Shown: in pieces, positions 48,138 through 56,785 of the stretch
Layout: every line of letters starts with the position of its first letter
Position numbering within the stretch: the stretch's first letter is position 1
Source: Nocardioides sp.
GTDB taxonomy: Bacteria > Actinomycetota > Actinomycetes > Propionibacteriales > Nocardioidaceae
Assembly (NCBI GenBank): GCA_002729525.1
Contig: PBYI01000054.1
Span: 124,001-188,000 of the forward strand
Direction of reading: 5' to 3'
Length of the DNA stretch: 64,000 bases
The notes under the pieces: generated by a model
What the model was told of the DNA's origin: nothing
Database searches by the model: none
Seen by the model: only the letters and a program-made list of their open reading frames with translations
Made by a program: the position numbers and the translations under genes

Positions 48138-48161
48138 TGGCGACCCCGACGGGACTCGAAC
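48138..48161 (-). other. tRNA 3'-end fragment: left attachment site
   Basis: On the minus strand reads GTTCGAGTCCCGTCGGGG then TCGCCA: tRNA positions 53-73 plus encoded CCA. The T-stem 5' partner is missing; bases 48162-48165 do not pair. This is what is left when an element inserts in a tRNA and rebuilds an intact copy at its far end. Isoacceptor unidentified. Confidence 0.8.
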
Positions 48162-48379
48162 TTTCATGAGGCTCGGTGCCGCCCGTGCCCCTCGGTGTCT
48201 CTAGGCGCCCTGCGCTGCCGATTCGGTGGGGCGGTCATGGCGCTCAGACGCCCGCCGTCCTCTGGTTTGCCCCCGGTCCGTGACCGATTTCGTGACCACC
48301 GCCGACACACCGAGCCCCTGAGGCGACGACCGTGCGCGGTCGCCCTCCGTCCGCAACCCGACTCGTCGACAGGACCAGC

Positions 48380-48805
48380 ATGACCACCGCACCGAAGCCC
48401 ACACCCAGCCTCGAGGACTGCCAGGCGGAGACCGCTAGCGAGGCGATCGAGCGCGCCGCGGCGCTGCTCGCTGCAGCGACCATGGCGCACCCCGACGGCG
48501 CAGAGCTCGTGGCGCTGATCGCCACCGAGGCGACCCGGCTCCTGCCGCGCGGGATGAGCCTCGTCGACGGCCGCCCCGGCTCGTGGGAGGCCAGCCTGGT
48601 CGAGCAGCTCGTCGAGCCGACCGCCGTCTCGGACGGGCCGGGCCCGACGCCGCTCGACCTTGAGTGTCCGCGGTGCAGCGCGCCCGCTGGACAGGGCTGC
48701 TGGAACCCGAGGACGTACGTCGACAACCGGCACCCGCACCGCGAGCGGGTCGCGGAGACGAAGATGAACGACCTCACATTCTCGCCCGAGTACGGGTGGT
48801 GGTGA
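48380..48805 (+). CDS. Phage-type zinc-binding small protein
   Basis: 141 residues. Helical N-terminus (ASEAIERAAALLAAATMAHP), then a zinc-finger-like end CPRCSAPAGQGCWNPRTYVD and RHPHRERV (Cys-x2-Cys-x6-Cys with His). This motif recurs in actinophage early-region proteins. AGGA site before ATG 48380. It is the first gene after the attachment site; the 218-nt gap between contains paired CGTGACC repeats at about 48277-48298. Confidence 0.65.
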   Translation: MTTAPKPTPSLEDCQAETASEAIERAAALLAAATMAHPDGAELVALIATEATRLLPRGMSLVDGRPGSWEASLVEQLVEPTAVSDGPGPTPLDLECPRCSAPAGQGCWNPRTYVDNRHPHRERVAETKMNDLTFSPEYGWW

Positions 48806-48912
48806 CGGCGATGCGCACGGGCCTCGGTGAGAGGGTCGTCGGCCGTGAATACCCACACCTCACCAGCCCACGAACCCAGTGCACACAGCGATTTCGCGGC
48901 GGTGGTTCGCGC

Positions 48913-49161
48913 ATGAGCGCCGTCACCACCGCGGCCGGAGACGCGCTCGACGAAGGACGAACCTGGCACACCACGGGGACGGCCGCGGCGTACAGCGGCT
49001 ACCACCCCACCACCCTGGTTCGGCATCTGCAGTCCGGCGAGCTGCACGGCTTCCAGCGAAAGACGAAGGGGCGCTGGCGCATCCACGTCGACTGCCTCGA
49101 CGCCTGGCTGGTGGGCGAGACGTGCACGCACGCCGCACCGACGGCGAAGGGCAGGAGGTGA
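48913..49161 (+). CDS. Excisionase-like helix-turn-helix protein
   Basis: 82 residues with an HTH_17/MerR-like DNA-binding fold: TGTAAAYSGYHPTTLVRHLQ then GFQRKTKGRWRIHVDCLDAW. Small proteins like this act as excisionases or directionality factors near attachment sites. Its position 750 nt from attL supports that. No integrase is seen beside it. Confidence 0.7.
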   Translation: MSAVTTAAGDALDEGRTWHTTGTAAAYSGYHPTTLVRHLQSGELHGFQRKTKGRWRIHVDCLDAWLVGETCTHAAPTAKGRR

Positions 49162-49270
49162 GTACCGCGAAGCCCGTCACCACGACGGCATGACCGCAAC
49201 GGCCCCGGGCCGGCGTTGGCGCGCCAGCCCGGGGCCTTGGATCCGAACTCGACATAGGAGCTCGATTCCC

Positions 49271-49672
49271 ATGCAGAACAGTACGAACAACGAGGACGTG
49301 GCGCGCCACGTCACGGCCACCGACGACCTGCTCGCGGTGTCCAGACCGGCCGGCCTGCCCGACACCGAGTGGGCCGAGCTGCGACGTGAGGCCGGGGAAG
49401 CCCTGCGCCGCAGCCTGGCCCGCGTGGCCGGTCGCTGCCACGTCGAGTGGTGCACCGACGCCGGCCTGCCCGGGCACGACTCGCAGCACACCAGCGACCG
49501 CGTCTACGTCGAGGGGTCGCCCAACGCCGCGTGGCTCGAGCTGCCGGCGCACGAGCCCGACGTGACCATGGTCGTCGTCCGTGCCGACGGCGCCGAGGAC
49601 CGCGTCAGGATCGCCGCGGCCGCCGCCGCGAAGTGGGCGGCCGGTCAGGCAGCTCGGCAGGGCGCGAGGTGA
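49271..49672 (+). CDS. DUF6907-like phage protein
   Basis: 133 residues from ATG 49271 with an AGGAG site. Core CHVEWCTDAGLPGHD and VYVEGSPNAAWLELPAHEPD match the DUF6907 pattern seen in actinobacterial phages and integrated plasmids. The C/W/C motif could bind metal. The next gene starts inside its stop (GTGA), so they are coupled. Function unknown. Confidence 0.65.
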   Translation: MQNSTNNEDVARHVTATDDLLAVSRPAGLPDTEWAELRREAGEALRRSLARVAGRCHVEWCTDAGLPGHDSQHTSDRVYVEGSPNAAWLELPAHEPDVTMVVVRADGAEDRVRIAAAAAAKWAAGQAARQGAR

Positions 49673-50142
49673 CCGGGGGCGCGCTGGCCACGACCCCGAC
49701 CGCGGGGGCGTCCGGCCCGGGGCCGGCGACGTACACCGCGGCAGAGGCGGTCCGGGCCGCCGGCGTCTCGCGCACGACCGTCAACCGGTGGTGTCGCGAG
49801 CACGTCGTCGACGCGGTGCTGGTGGACGGCGTGTGGCTGCTGGACGGGCCGTCCACGCGTGCCGCGGGCAGGGCGTGGGCGGACGAGCGCGAGCGGCGCC
49901 GCAGCGGGCCCGTACCGACGCCCGGGCACGACGAGCTGCTCGCGGAGCCTCTCCTGCGACTGGTGGCGCTCCAGGGCGGCGAGGACGCCCTCGGGGTGGC
50001 CAGGGGCAGCGCGGAGCGTCGCGCGCTCGAGCGGGCCCGCAGCAGGGGCGTGCTGACCTGGTGGACGGCCGACCGTCTCGCGGTCACGGTGCTCGGGATG
50101 ACGCCGTGGGAGGTGTGGGGCACAGCCTGGTCGGCCGCGTGA
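49669..50142 (+). CDS. Helix-turn-helix regulatory protein
   Basis: 157 residues from GTG 49669. The HTH is TAAEAVRAAGVSRTTVNRWC near residues 24-45. A C-terminal patch TWWTADRLAVTVLGMTPWEV recalls small WhiB-independent phage regulators or replication organisers, but no family is certain. It probably controls the left arm of the element. Confidence 0.55.
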   Translation: MTGGALATTPTAGASGPGPATYTAAEAVRAAGVSRTTVNRWCREHVVDAVLVDGVWLLDGPSTRAAGRAWADERERRRSGPVPTPGHDELLAEPLLRLVALQGGEDALGVARGSAERRALERARSRGVLTWWTADRLAVTVLGMTPWEVWGTAWSAA

Positions 50143-50243
50143 GCAGACCAGGGGCTCCGTGGACCAGGGCGGTGGGTTCTGCTGCCGCCCTGGTCCTGCC
50201 CGAAGAACCGGCGGGCGGTGGCTCGGGTACCTAGCCTGCCGCC

Positions 50244-50687
50244 ATGAGGGTCGCCGTCACCGTGCTGCTGACGTGCCTGCTGACCGCGTGCGGCGGCAGC
50301 GGTGACCCATCGACCAGCGCCGCCTCCCCACGCGTGAGCACCACCAGCACGGCAAGTTCACCGGCGACCGCGGACACGAGCGAGGCACCGGCTGCCGAGC
50401 TGCTGACGCTCCGCGAGACCTGCCCGCTGCTCGAGGCCGCCGCACCCAAGGGGTTCAACCCGCCGCGCAAGGCCTGGGCGCGCTTCCTCGAGTACCTGTG
50501 GGACCTGGAGGGCACGGTCGACGTCGAGACGCAGAACGTGCTCGACATGGTCGCGCCGGACATCCTGCCGAGCACCGTGCCGACCGATGGGGCCGAGGAG
50601 TTCCTCGACGCCTTCAGCGGCATCACCGAGGCCTTCTCTACCCTCGGCCGGCGCTGTCGTGCGGTCGGCTCGAGTTCGTTCAGCTGA
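50244..50687 (+). CDS. Element-encoded lipoprotein
   Basis: 147 residues. Signal peptide MRVAVTVLLTCLLTACGGSG with lipobox LLTA-Cys, Ser/Thr-rich linker, then a helical domain with two Cys (ETCPLLEAAAP and GRRCRAVG). Prophage lipoproteins often block superinfection at the cell surface; that is the most economical guess here. It sits 101 nt past the HTH gene and ahead of the ImmA/IrrE gene. Confidence 0.65.
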   Translation: MRVAVTVLLTCLLTACGGSGDPSTSAASPRVSTTSTASSPATADTSEAPAAELLTLRETCPLLEAAAPKGFNPPRKAWARFLEYLWDLEGTVDVETQNVLDMVAPDILPSTVPTDGAEEFLDAFSGITEAFSTLGRRCRAVGSSSFS

Positions 50688-50779
50688 GCCACCCGATCGG
50701 CGAACAAGTGCGAGCAGAGCGGTCCCGGTGTGGGTACCGTCGGCGCCGTACGGCACGTACGACACCCAGGGGAGGCGGC

Positions 50780-51931
50780 ATGGCGGGCAAGCCCTCACCG
50801 GTGACCCCTGCGGTCGTCGCCTGGGCCGTTGAGCAGGACGGCCGCAGTGTCGACGAGCTCGCCGTCACGCTCAAGGTCGATCCGGAGACGCTCCGAGGCT
50901 GGATGCGCGGCGATGTGCAGCCGACTGTGGGCGAGGTATCCCGGCTCGCTCAGCGGCTGAGGCGCCCTCGTGCGCTCTTCTTCCTCCCGAGCGCTCCGAC
51001 CAGCAGTGCCATCCCGACAGCCTTCCGCCGGCCCCCCGGCAGCGATCCGGGCCACCGCGTGTCGCAGCCTGCGCTGCTCGCTGCACGCCGTGCGTACCGC
51101 GTGCAGCGAGCCGTTGCTGACGCGCGTGAGGGCTACCTCGGCCCGGTTCCGCTGCCCCGCGCAGACGAGACTGCTGACCGCCCGGCCGACGTCGCCGCCA
51201 CGGTCCGGCAGTGGCTGCAGGTTGCGGACGACCAGACCTGGGGTGATGAGTACGCGGCCCTCAACGACTGGCGGCGTGCGCTCGACGACCGCGGCATCCT
51301 CACCTTCGCGCTCCAGCTTGGCCCGGACGAGGTGCGTGGGTTCGCTCGCTGGGACGAACTCGCGCCGTTGATCGTCGTCAACACCGTCCGCGTGCCGCCT
51401 CAGGTCCGGCTCTACACGATCGGGCACGAGCTCGCCCACCTCGTGCTCCGCGACTCGGCGGCTTGCGTCGAGCCGCGTGGCGATCGGATGCTGGTCGACT
51501 CCCCCACCGAGCGCTGGTGCGAGATGTTCGCCGCCACGCTGCTGATGCCGGCAGCCGAGGTGCGCGCGCTGATGCGCGCGCGAGGCGTCGACCGCGGCCA
51601 GGGCGGCCTCGATGCAGTCAGCGCGGTGCAGCGCCGGTTCCGCGTGAGCGGGCGCGCGGCGGCGGTGCGCCTGCAGGACCTCGGCTACGCGGTGGACGGG
51701 CTGTACGCGCGAGTGCTGGCGACCTTCCGCCCCAAGCAGCCCAAGAAGGGCACCGAGCAGACGCCGATGAGCCCCCCTCGGCACACACAGCGCCTCCGGG
51801 AGTACGGCGAGCACACCCTCGAGACCGTGCTGGCGTCACTGCCCGAACGGGACGCACTGTCGGTGCTGCGCATGCAGGTAGACGACGTGCGCAAGCTCGC
51901 CGACGAGGTCCCGAGTGTCACAGCCCTCTGA
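50780..51931 (+). CDS. HTH-ImmA/IrrE metallopeptidase-regulator
   Basis: 383 residues. N-terminal XRE-like HTH (ELAVTLKVDPETLRGWMRGD, VGEVSRLAQRLRRPRALFFL), middle DWRRALDDRGILTFALQLGP, then zinc protease motif YTIGHELAHLVL (HExxH near 216) and CEMFAATLLMPAAEVRALM. Family members are antitoxin-like or anti-repressor regulators that cleave a repressor on DNA damage. It overlaps DUF4411 by 17 nt. GGGGAGG site before ATG 50780. Confidence 0.85.
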   Translation: MAGKPSPVTPAVVAWAVEQDGRSVDELAVTLKVDPETLRGWMRGDVQPTVGEVSRLAQRLRRPRALFFLPSAPTSSAIPTAFRRPPGSDPGHRVSQPALLAARRAYRVQRAVADAREGYLGPVPLPRADETADRPADVAATVRQWLQVADDQTWGDEYAALNDWRRALDDRGILTFALQLGPDEVRGFARWDELAPLIVVNTVRVPPQVRLYTIGHELAHLVLRDSAACVEPRGDRMLVDSPTERWCEMFAATLLMPAAEVRALMRARGVDRGQGGLDAVSAVQRRFRVSGRAAAVRLQDLGYAVDGLYARVLATFRPKQPKKGTEQTPMSPPRHTQRLREYGEHTLETVLASLPERDALSVLRMQVDDVRKLADEVPSVTAL

Positions 51932-52502
51932 CCCGCCCGAGGAGTTCGACGAGTGGGCCGCTGGACTCGCCTCGGCCGACGCCGAGGCACCGCCGCTGAT
52001 CGTCATCGTCGACACCTGCGTGCTCGTCGACATCAAGAAGCACGTGTCCGTCGGAGGCGGGGCTCAGTGGGACCTGCTCTCGGCGATGATGGGCCTGGTC
52101 GAGGAAGGGCGCCTGATCTTCCCGTCGCAGGTGCACAAGGAGCTCACCGAGATGCAGCACCCGGATGCGCCGGGCGCGTGGACGGGGAAGGCGTACACGA
52201 AGGTGAAGATCAAGGGGGCGTCAGACCAGGCCCTGAGCGACATCCTCGCCGTCGCACCTGACCTGATCGATCCGGACGCAGAGGACTCGTTCGAGAAGGC
52301 CGACCCGTACATCCTCGCGCTCGCCTTCGAACTGCGTTCCGCCGACGATCCGTACGACGCCGTAGTGGCCACGACGGACGCTGTCGACCGACACCCACGC
52401 ATCGCTCTGGCGACCGCGTGCGGGCTCTGCGGCGTACCGGTGTGGGACTTCGATGCGTTCGTCCAGTGGGTACTTGACCCCGATCCGTCCGCTCTGGGTT
52501 GA
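51915..52502 (+). CDS. DUF4411 PIN-like toxin or nuclease
   Basis: 195 residues from GTG 51915. PIN-like acidic set: IVIVDTCVLVDIKKHV (Asp about 33), SQVHKELTEMQHPD (Glu), FEKADPYILALAFEL (Asp) and VVATTDAVDRHPRI (Asp). DUF4411 genes are commonly paired with ImmA/IrrE-HTH genes in a toxin-antitoxin-like arrangement. The 17-nt overlap with the upstream gene reproduces that. RNA cleavage is probable by family, not proven here. Confidence 0.83.
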   Translation: MSQPSDPPEEFDEWAAGLASADAEAPPLIVIVDTCVLVDIKKHVSVGGGAQWDLLSAMMGLVEEGRLIFPSQVHKELTEMQHPDAPGAWTGKAYTKVKIKGASDQALSDILAVAPDLIDPDAEDSFEKADPYILALAFELRSADDPYDAVVATTDAVDRHPRIALATACGLCGVPVWDFDAFVQWVLDPDPSALG

Positions 52503-52525
52503 CACGCTCTGCAGGCTATTGAGCC

Positions 52526-52759
52526 ATGAACGAAGAGGACCTCGAAGAGCTCAGCCGCCTGACCGCCGAGCAGGAGGCGTTGAACGAGCGTGTCCAGAGG
52601 GCGTACGAGTCGCGCGGCATCCCCAGCAACGTCGCGGCGTTCGTTCCGCTGGTGGCTGTCGAAGGCCAGGGGTCAGAGCTCGAAGCCCTCGCTGCCGACG
52701 CGGAGAGCCTCAGAGAGCGGACAGCGGCGTTCTTTCGCCGGGTCGGCCCAGCAGACTGA
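52526..52759 (+). CDS. Small acidic coiled-coil protein
   Basis: 77 residues: EEDLEELSRLTAEQEALNER, then ASRGIPSNVAAFV-like and a second helix. It starts 23 nt past DUF4411 and is the last plus-strand gene of the left arm. It could be a third component of the ImmA-DUF4411 pair or a separate regulator. No family recognised. Confidence 0.55.
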   Translation: MNEEDLEELSRLTAEQEALNERVQRAYESRGIPSNVAAFVPLVAVEGQGSELEALAADAESLRERTAAFFRRVGPAD

Positions 52760-52780
52760 TCTGACGCAGTCGCCCGACCA

Positions 52781-55700
52781 TCAGCGGCCGCCACCGATCC
52801 CTGGTGGTCTCTTGTCTCGATGAGACTTCGCCGCGGCGCCGTTGATCACCTTGCCCACGGACTTCGCGTTGCGTTCTGCACGTCGGTCGGCGGCCCGCTC
52901 GCGGGCGGCGTCGCGCTTCCTCTCGGCGATCTCCATGCGTCGCTCCCGCTGTCGCGCCTCCGCGCGGATCTCGCGGACCTCGTCCCGCAGCTCGCGCACG
53001 ACCTGGGTCTGCACGTCGATCTTCTCGCCGAACACCGCCGCCCCGATCGCCTCGCCCGCGGCGCCGGTGACGCGCTGCCGTACGTCGTACAGCCGCTGGT
53101 AGCGCCGCAGACCGTCCTGGCCGAGCGCGAGCAGCGCCTGCGCCTTCTCCAGCGAGTTCGCCTCCGCGAGCGCCGCCCCGTTGACGCCGTTGCGCTCCAG
53201 CCGGGCGATCGCCATCTGGTAGGCGCGGCCCTCGGCGGTGTTGTCGCGGAGGGTGCCGAGGATGTCTGGTGCGCCACCGCGGCCGCCGGCGGCCCAGATG
53301 TCGGTGCCGGCTCCGGCGAACAGGTCGTCGCGGAGGCTGGACACGGCCTCGCCGCGCAGCGTGTTCTTCTCGTTCTGCAGGCCGCGGCGGGCGTCGCTCT
53401 CGCGGTCGAGGGTCTTCTCGGAGATCTTGAGCTGCTTCTCGGTGGCCTTGAGCTGGGACCGGACCTGCTGGAAGGCGTAGGAGGTGGACCGCACCTCGCC
53501 CTCGAGGTACGTCAGGGACCGGTGGCGCTTCCGCCCATCGCCGGAGGTGTCAGCGGCATCGGCGTCAGCGCCGCGCAGTCCGCCCCGGGCATACCAGGCG
53601 ACGTCGCCGCCCAAGAGCGCGGCGGTCTCCTCGAGGATGCCCCGGGCCCGAGGACGGCGGCTGTCGTTGGCGAGCGGGATGTACGCCTCGCCGCCGGTCT
53701 CGGGCTCGCCCCACACACGCATGTGACGACCGATCATCGGCTGGTGGCCGTTGGCCACATCACCGGGGCCGCCCGGGCCGCCGGGGAAGAGGTTGCCGCG
53801 AGCGCTCTCGGTGGTGATGTCCCCGACACGGCTGCCGGACCCGCCGACGTGGCGGGTGCGGACGGTGACGGTGACGTCCTTGTCGTGGAGGCTGGCCAGC
53901 GCCCCACGCACGGTCCCGATGCCGTTGAGGGCGTCGCGGATCACCGCGATGACGTGCGGGTCGGCGGTGATCCGGGCGAGGTTCATCAGCAGCGCGCGGA
54001 CGTTCTGCTCGCCGGCGTGGAACTTGCCCACCTCGAGCGCCACGGCCGGGTCCGCGACGGTCAGGCCGAGGGCGTCGAGCATCTGCTCGACCTGCTTGAC
54101 CTGCCGGCGCGGGTCGCTGACGTCGACGTCGATCTCGGGCGTGATCTCCTTCTTGTCGACCAGCTCCAGGTCCTCGAGGTACTTCCGGATCTCGTGGTTC
54201 CCGAGCTCGAACTGCTTCAGCGCCTTCCGGGCGTCCTCCCGGAGCTCGTCCATGAACCGGGTCTTCGCGGCCTTGCCGTCGATCTGGTCGTACATCTGCA
54301 GACCCGCACGCGCGAACGCCTCCAGCGCGTCGCGGTTGGCCTGGCCCTTGCGGGTGTTCTCGTCGAGGCTCTTGCCGTTGTCCTTGATCGAGTCGGTGAC
54401 GTCATCGATCGCGGCGGCGTAGGCGGTGGTCGCGCCGTACTTGTCGAGGAACCCAAGCGCCCCGGCGAGCTCGCCGCTCAACCCGCGGGTGGCGCGGGCG
54501 GTGTCGTCGATCTGGCCCTCGAGCTCGTTGAAGACCGCGGTGAAGGTCTCCACGTGGGTCGCGGCCGGGGTGGCGTTGAAGCCGCGCTGCCACTCCAGCG
54601 CCGACTTCCCGACCTCGCGGGCGGCCTCGGCGGCGTCGTCGCTGTTGACGATGAACTCGTTCCACGCGCCCTTGAGCCAGTCGACGGGGTTGCGGGGGAT
54701 CTTGGAGAAGTCGTCAAGCCACTCAGACGGGCTGCGGTAGTCGTCGACCGACGCCTGCCAGGCGTCCTGCTCCTCGCGCAGCGACCGCAGGCCCTCGCGG
54801 AGCCCGTCGATGTCGCCGGTGGCGGCGGCGTCCTGGACGGCTGCGATCGCGGTCTCCAGGTCGGCGTTGGCGTCGGTGATGTCCTGGATGGTGCCGATGG
54901 TCGCGCCGAGCGCGATGCCCAGCGGCCCGCCGAGGGTGCCGATCATGGCGCCCATCTCGGAGTTGCTGGCGCCCACGGAGTCGTTGAGGTCGGTCGTGGC
55001 CAGCGCGAGCCCGGCCAGCGGCGCGGTGGCCATGGTCGCGGCCCGGCTGAACTGGCCCACCGACCGCCGCGCGGCGAGCGTCTCGGCGCTGGCGTAGCGG
55101 GTGGACTGGCCGGCGCGATACACCACGGTGCCGTACTCGCGAGCGGTCGGGATGCCGGCCTTCATGCCTGCGACCTGGCGGCCGAACACGCCCTGCAGGC
55201 CCCCGCCGGCGGCGAGCTGCCCGGCGGCGGCCTGACCGAACACGGACTGCTGCAGGCGGCTGGTGACCGCCAGGGAGCGGTTGTACACCGACAGGGCCGC
55301 CATGCCCGCGAAGATCGGGGTGCCGAGGTCGGAGTCCGCGACGGCGCCGAGGATGGTGACGAGCTTGGTCAGCGTCTCCAGGACCGGCCCGGAAAGCGGC
55401 TCCGCGGCCTGGACCATCTGCACCAGCGCGTCGGTGGTCTCCACGAAGAAGTCACGGACCAGCGGCGCGTGCTCGGTGGCGTAGTCGAGGAACGCCTGCA
55501 CGTCGGCGCGGCCCTTGTCCGACGACGCCCACCGGTCGAAGGTGTCGGCCAGGCCGGTGAGCCACTCCATGCCGGCCTGGTTGGTGGGGACCGCGGACTC
55601 CCACATCTCGGTCAGCCCGTGGGTGAAGTCGCCGACGAGCTTCCCGGTGTCGGTGATGACGCCGGGCATCTCCTCGTCCAGCATCCGCCAGAAGTCCGCC

Positions 55701-56449
55701 CACCGCGGCGAGGCGAGGGACTCGGCGCCGTCGGCGACGGCCTGCGCGCCGGCCTCGGAGACGTGCTCGAGGAGCCGGGCGACCTTCGGGGCGAGGTCCT
55801 CGCCGTGCTCGAGGGACTCGATGAGCCCGGGGAACCACCCGGCGGCCGCGGAGTCGCGGAGCATGGTCAGGGTCGGCTGGAACCCGTCGAAGGCCGCGAC
55901 GAACGCGCGGGCGTCCGGGCCGAGCTGCCTCAGCGCGTCCTGCGACTTCGCGAGGTTCGCGAGCGTCGGGTCGGCCTGGTAGTCGTCGAGGGCACTCACG
56001 GCGTCCGCGACACCGTGGAACGCGGTGATCAGCGACCCGACGGCCAGCACGCCCCCGGTGGCGGCCGTGGCCACCGTGGTCAGCGCCGGCGCGACGACCG
56101 AGGTCAGCGGGATCGTGGCCGGCCCCAGGACCGCCAGACCCTGCCGTAGCAGCCGCACCCGGCCTGACAGCTGGTCGATCTCCTTCGACGCGTCCCGCGA
56201 GCTGCGGCGTACGCCGGTGAGCCCACGGTCGACCTCGAAGGTGGCGCGGCTGACGCCCTGCAGCTCGCGCTCGGACCGCTGCAGCCGGGGGCTCGCCTGG
56301 TCCAGCTCGCGGTTCATGCCGCGGAGGTTCCCGCCGGCGGACCCGAAAGCCTTGTCGGTCTCGCGCCCCGCGCGGCGCATGTCGGCGATGTACTTCGCGA
56401 CATGGGCGTCCATCCGGACGGTGACCGACCGGACCGTCGTCGACGACAC
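52781..56449 (-). CDS. Phage tail tape-measure protein
   Basis: 1222 residues from GTG 56449 (GGAGGGCTGAGGC site). It has coiled coils near residues 20-100, hydrophobic segments (VLGPATIPLTSVVAPALTTV and GAMIGTLGGPLGIALGATI) and typical tape-measure helices. The end-module RVWGEPETGGEAYIPLANDS (about 920-930) and SRRPRARGILEETAALLGGD are followed by a basic, Arg-rich tail. It sets tail length and passes through the tail on infection. It is the only structural gene visible, at the end of a long minus operon. No tail assembly chaperone with a slippery frameshift was recognised upstream. Confidence 0.85.
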   Translation of the reverse strand: MSSTTVRSVTVRMDAHVAKYIADMRRAGRETDKAFGSAGGNLRGMNRELDQASPRLQRSERELQGVSRATFEVDRGLTGVRRSSRDASKEIDQLSGRVRLLRQGLAVLGPATIPLTSVVAPALTTVATAATGGVLAVGSLITAFHGVADAVSALDDYQADPTLANLAKSQDALRQLGPDARAFVAAFDGFQPTLTMLRDSAAAGWFPGLIESLEHGEDLAPKVARLLEHVSEAGAQAVADGAESLASPRWADFWRMLDEEMPGVITDTGKLVGDFTHGLTEMWESAVPTNQAGMEWLTGLADTFDRWASSDKGRADVQAFLDYATEHAPLVRDFFVETTDALVQMVQAAEPLSGPVLETLTKLVTILGAVADSDLGTPIFAGMAALSVYNRSLAVTSRLQQSVFGQAAAGQLAAGGGLQGVFGRQVAGMKAGIPTAREYGTVVYRAGQSTRYASAETLAARRSVGQFSRAATMATAPLAGLALATTDLNDSVGASNSEMGAMIGTLGGPLGIALGATIGTIQDITDANADLETAIAAVQDAAATGDIDGLREGLRSLREEQDAWQASVDDYRSPSEWLDDFSKIPRNPVDWLKGAWNEFIVNSDDAAEAAREVGKSALEWQRGFNATPAATHVETFTAVFNELEGQIDDTARATRGLSGELAGALGFLDKYGATTAYAAAIDDVTDSIKDNGKSLDENTRKGQANRDALEAFARAGLQMYDQIDGKAAKTRFMDELREDARKALKQFELGNHEIRKYLEDLELVDKKEITPEIDVDVSDPRRQVKQVEQMLDALGLTVADPAVALEVGKFHAGEQNVRALLMNLARITADPHVIAVIRDALNGIGTVRGALASLHDKDVTVTVRTRHVGGSGSRVGDITTESARGNLFPGGPGGPGDVANGHQPMIGRHMRVWGEPETGGEAYIPLANDSRRPRARGILEETAALLGGDVAWYARGGLRGADADAADTSGDGRKRHRSLTYLEGEVRSTSYAFQQVRSQLKATEKQLKISEKTLDRESDARRGLQNEKNTLRGEAVSSLRDDLFAGAGTDIWAAGGRGGAPDILGTLRDNTAEGRAYQMAIARLERNGVNGAALAEANSLEKAQALLALGQDGLRRYQRLYDVRQRVTGAAGEAIGAAVFGEKIDVQTQVVRELRDEVREIRAEARQRERRMEIAERKRDAARERAADRRAERNAKSVGKVINGAAAKSHRDKRPPGIGGGR

Positions 56450-56452
56450 GCC

Positions 56453-56785
56453 TCAGCCCTCCTCGGGCTCGTCGCTCATGGGTCGCGAGAGCTCGTCGAT
56501 GGCGAAGAGCAGCACCTCGAGCGACACCAGGAGGCTCTTGGCGCCGTGGTCCAGGTGCTTCATCTGCCGCAGGAGGGCGAAGTGCCCAACCGCGCGCCGC
56601 TTCTCGTCCGCCGACATCCCGGCGACCGTCCGGACCATGGCGTTGAGGCGGAGCAGCAGGCTCGGCGGCCACGCGTCGAGCGCATCACGCAGGGACTGCG
56701 GATCCGTCGCGGCCACGACGTCTTGTGCGTGGAGCACCTCGATGACGTCCCGAGGCAGCAGAGGCACCTCGCGGTCGACGCTCAT
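56453..56785 (-). CDS. Small helical protein before the tape-measure gene
   Basis: 110 residues, mostly helical: LPRDVIEVLHAQDVVAATDP, LLLRLNAMVRTVAGMSADEK and LVSLEVLLFAIDELSRPM. It occupies the position of a tail assembly chaperone but lacks a visible family motif. The start overlaps the previous stop (ATGA), and its own stop lies 3 nt before the tape-measure start. Confidence 0.55.
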   Translation of the reverse strand: MSVDREVPLLPRDVIEVLHAQDVVAATDPQSLRDALDAWPPSLLLRLNAMVRTVAGMSADEKRRAVGHFALLRQMKHLDHGAKSLLVSLEVLLFAIDELSRPMSDEPEEG

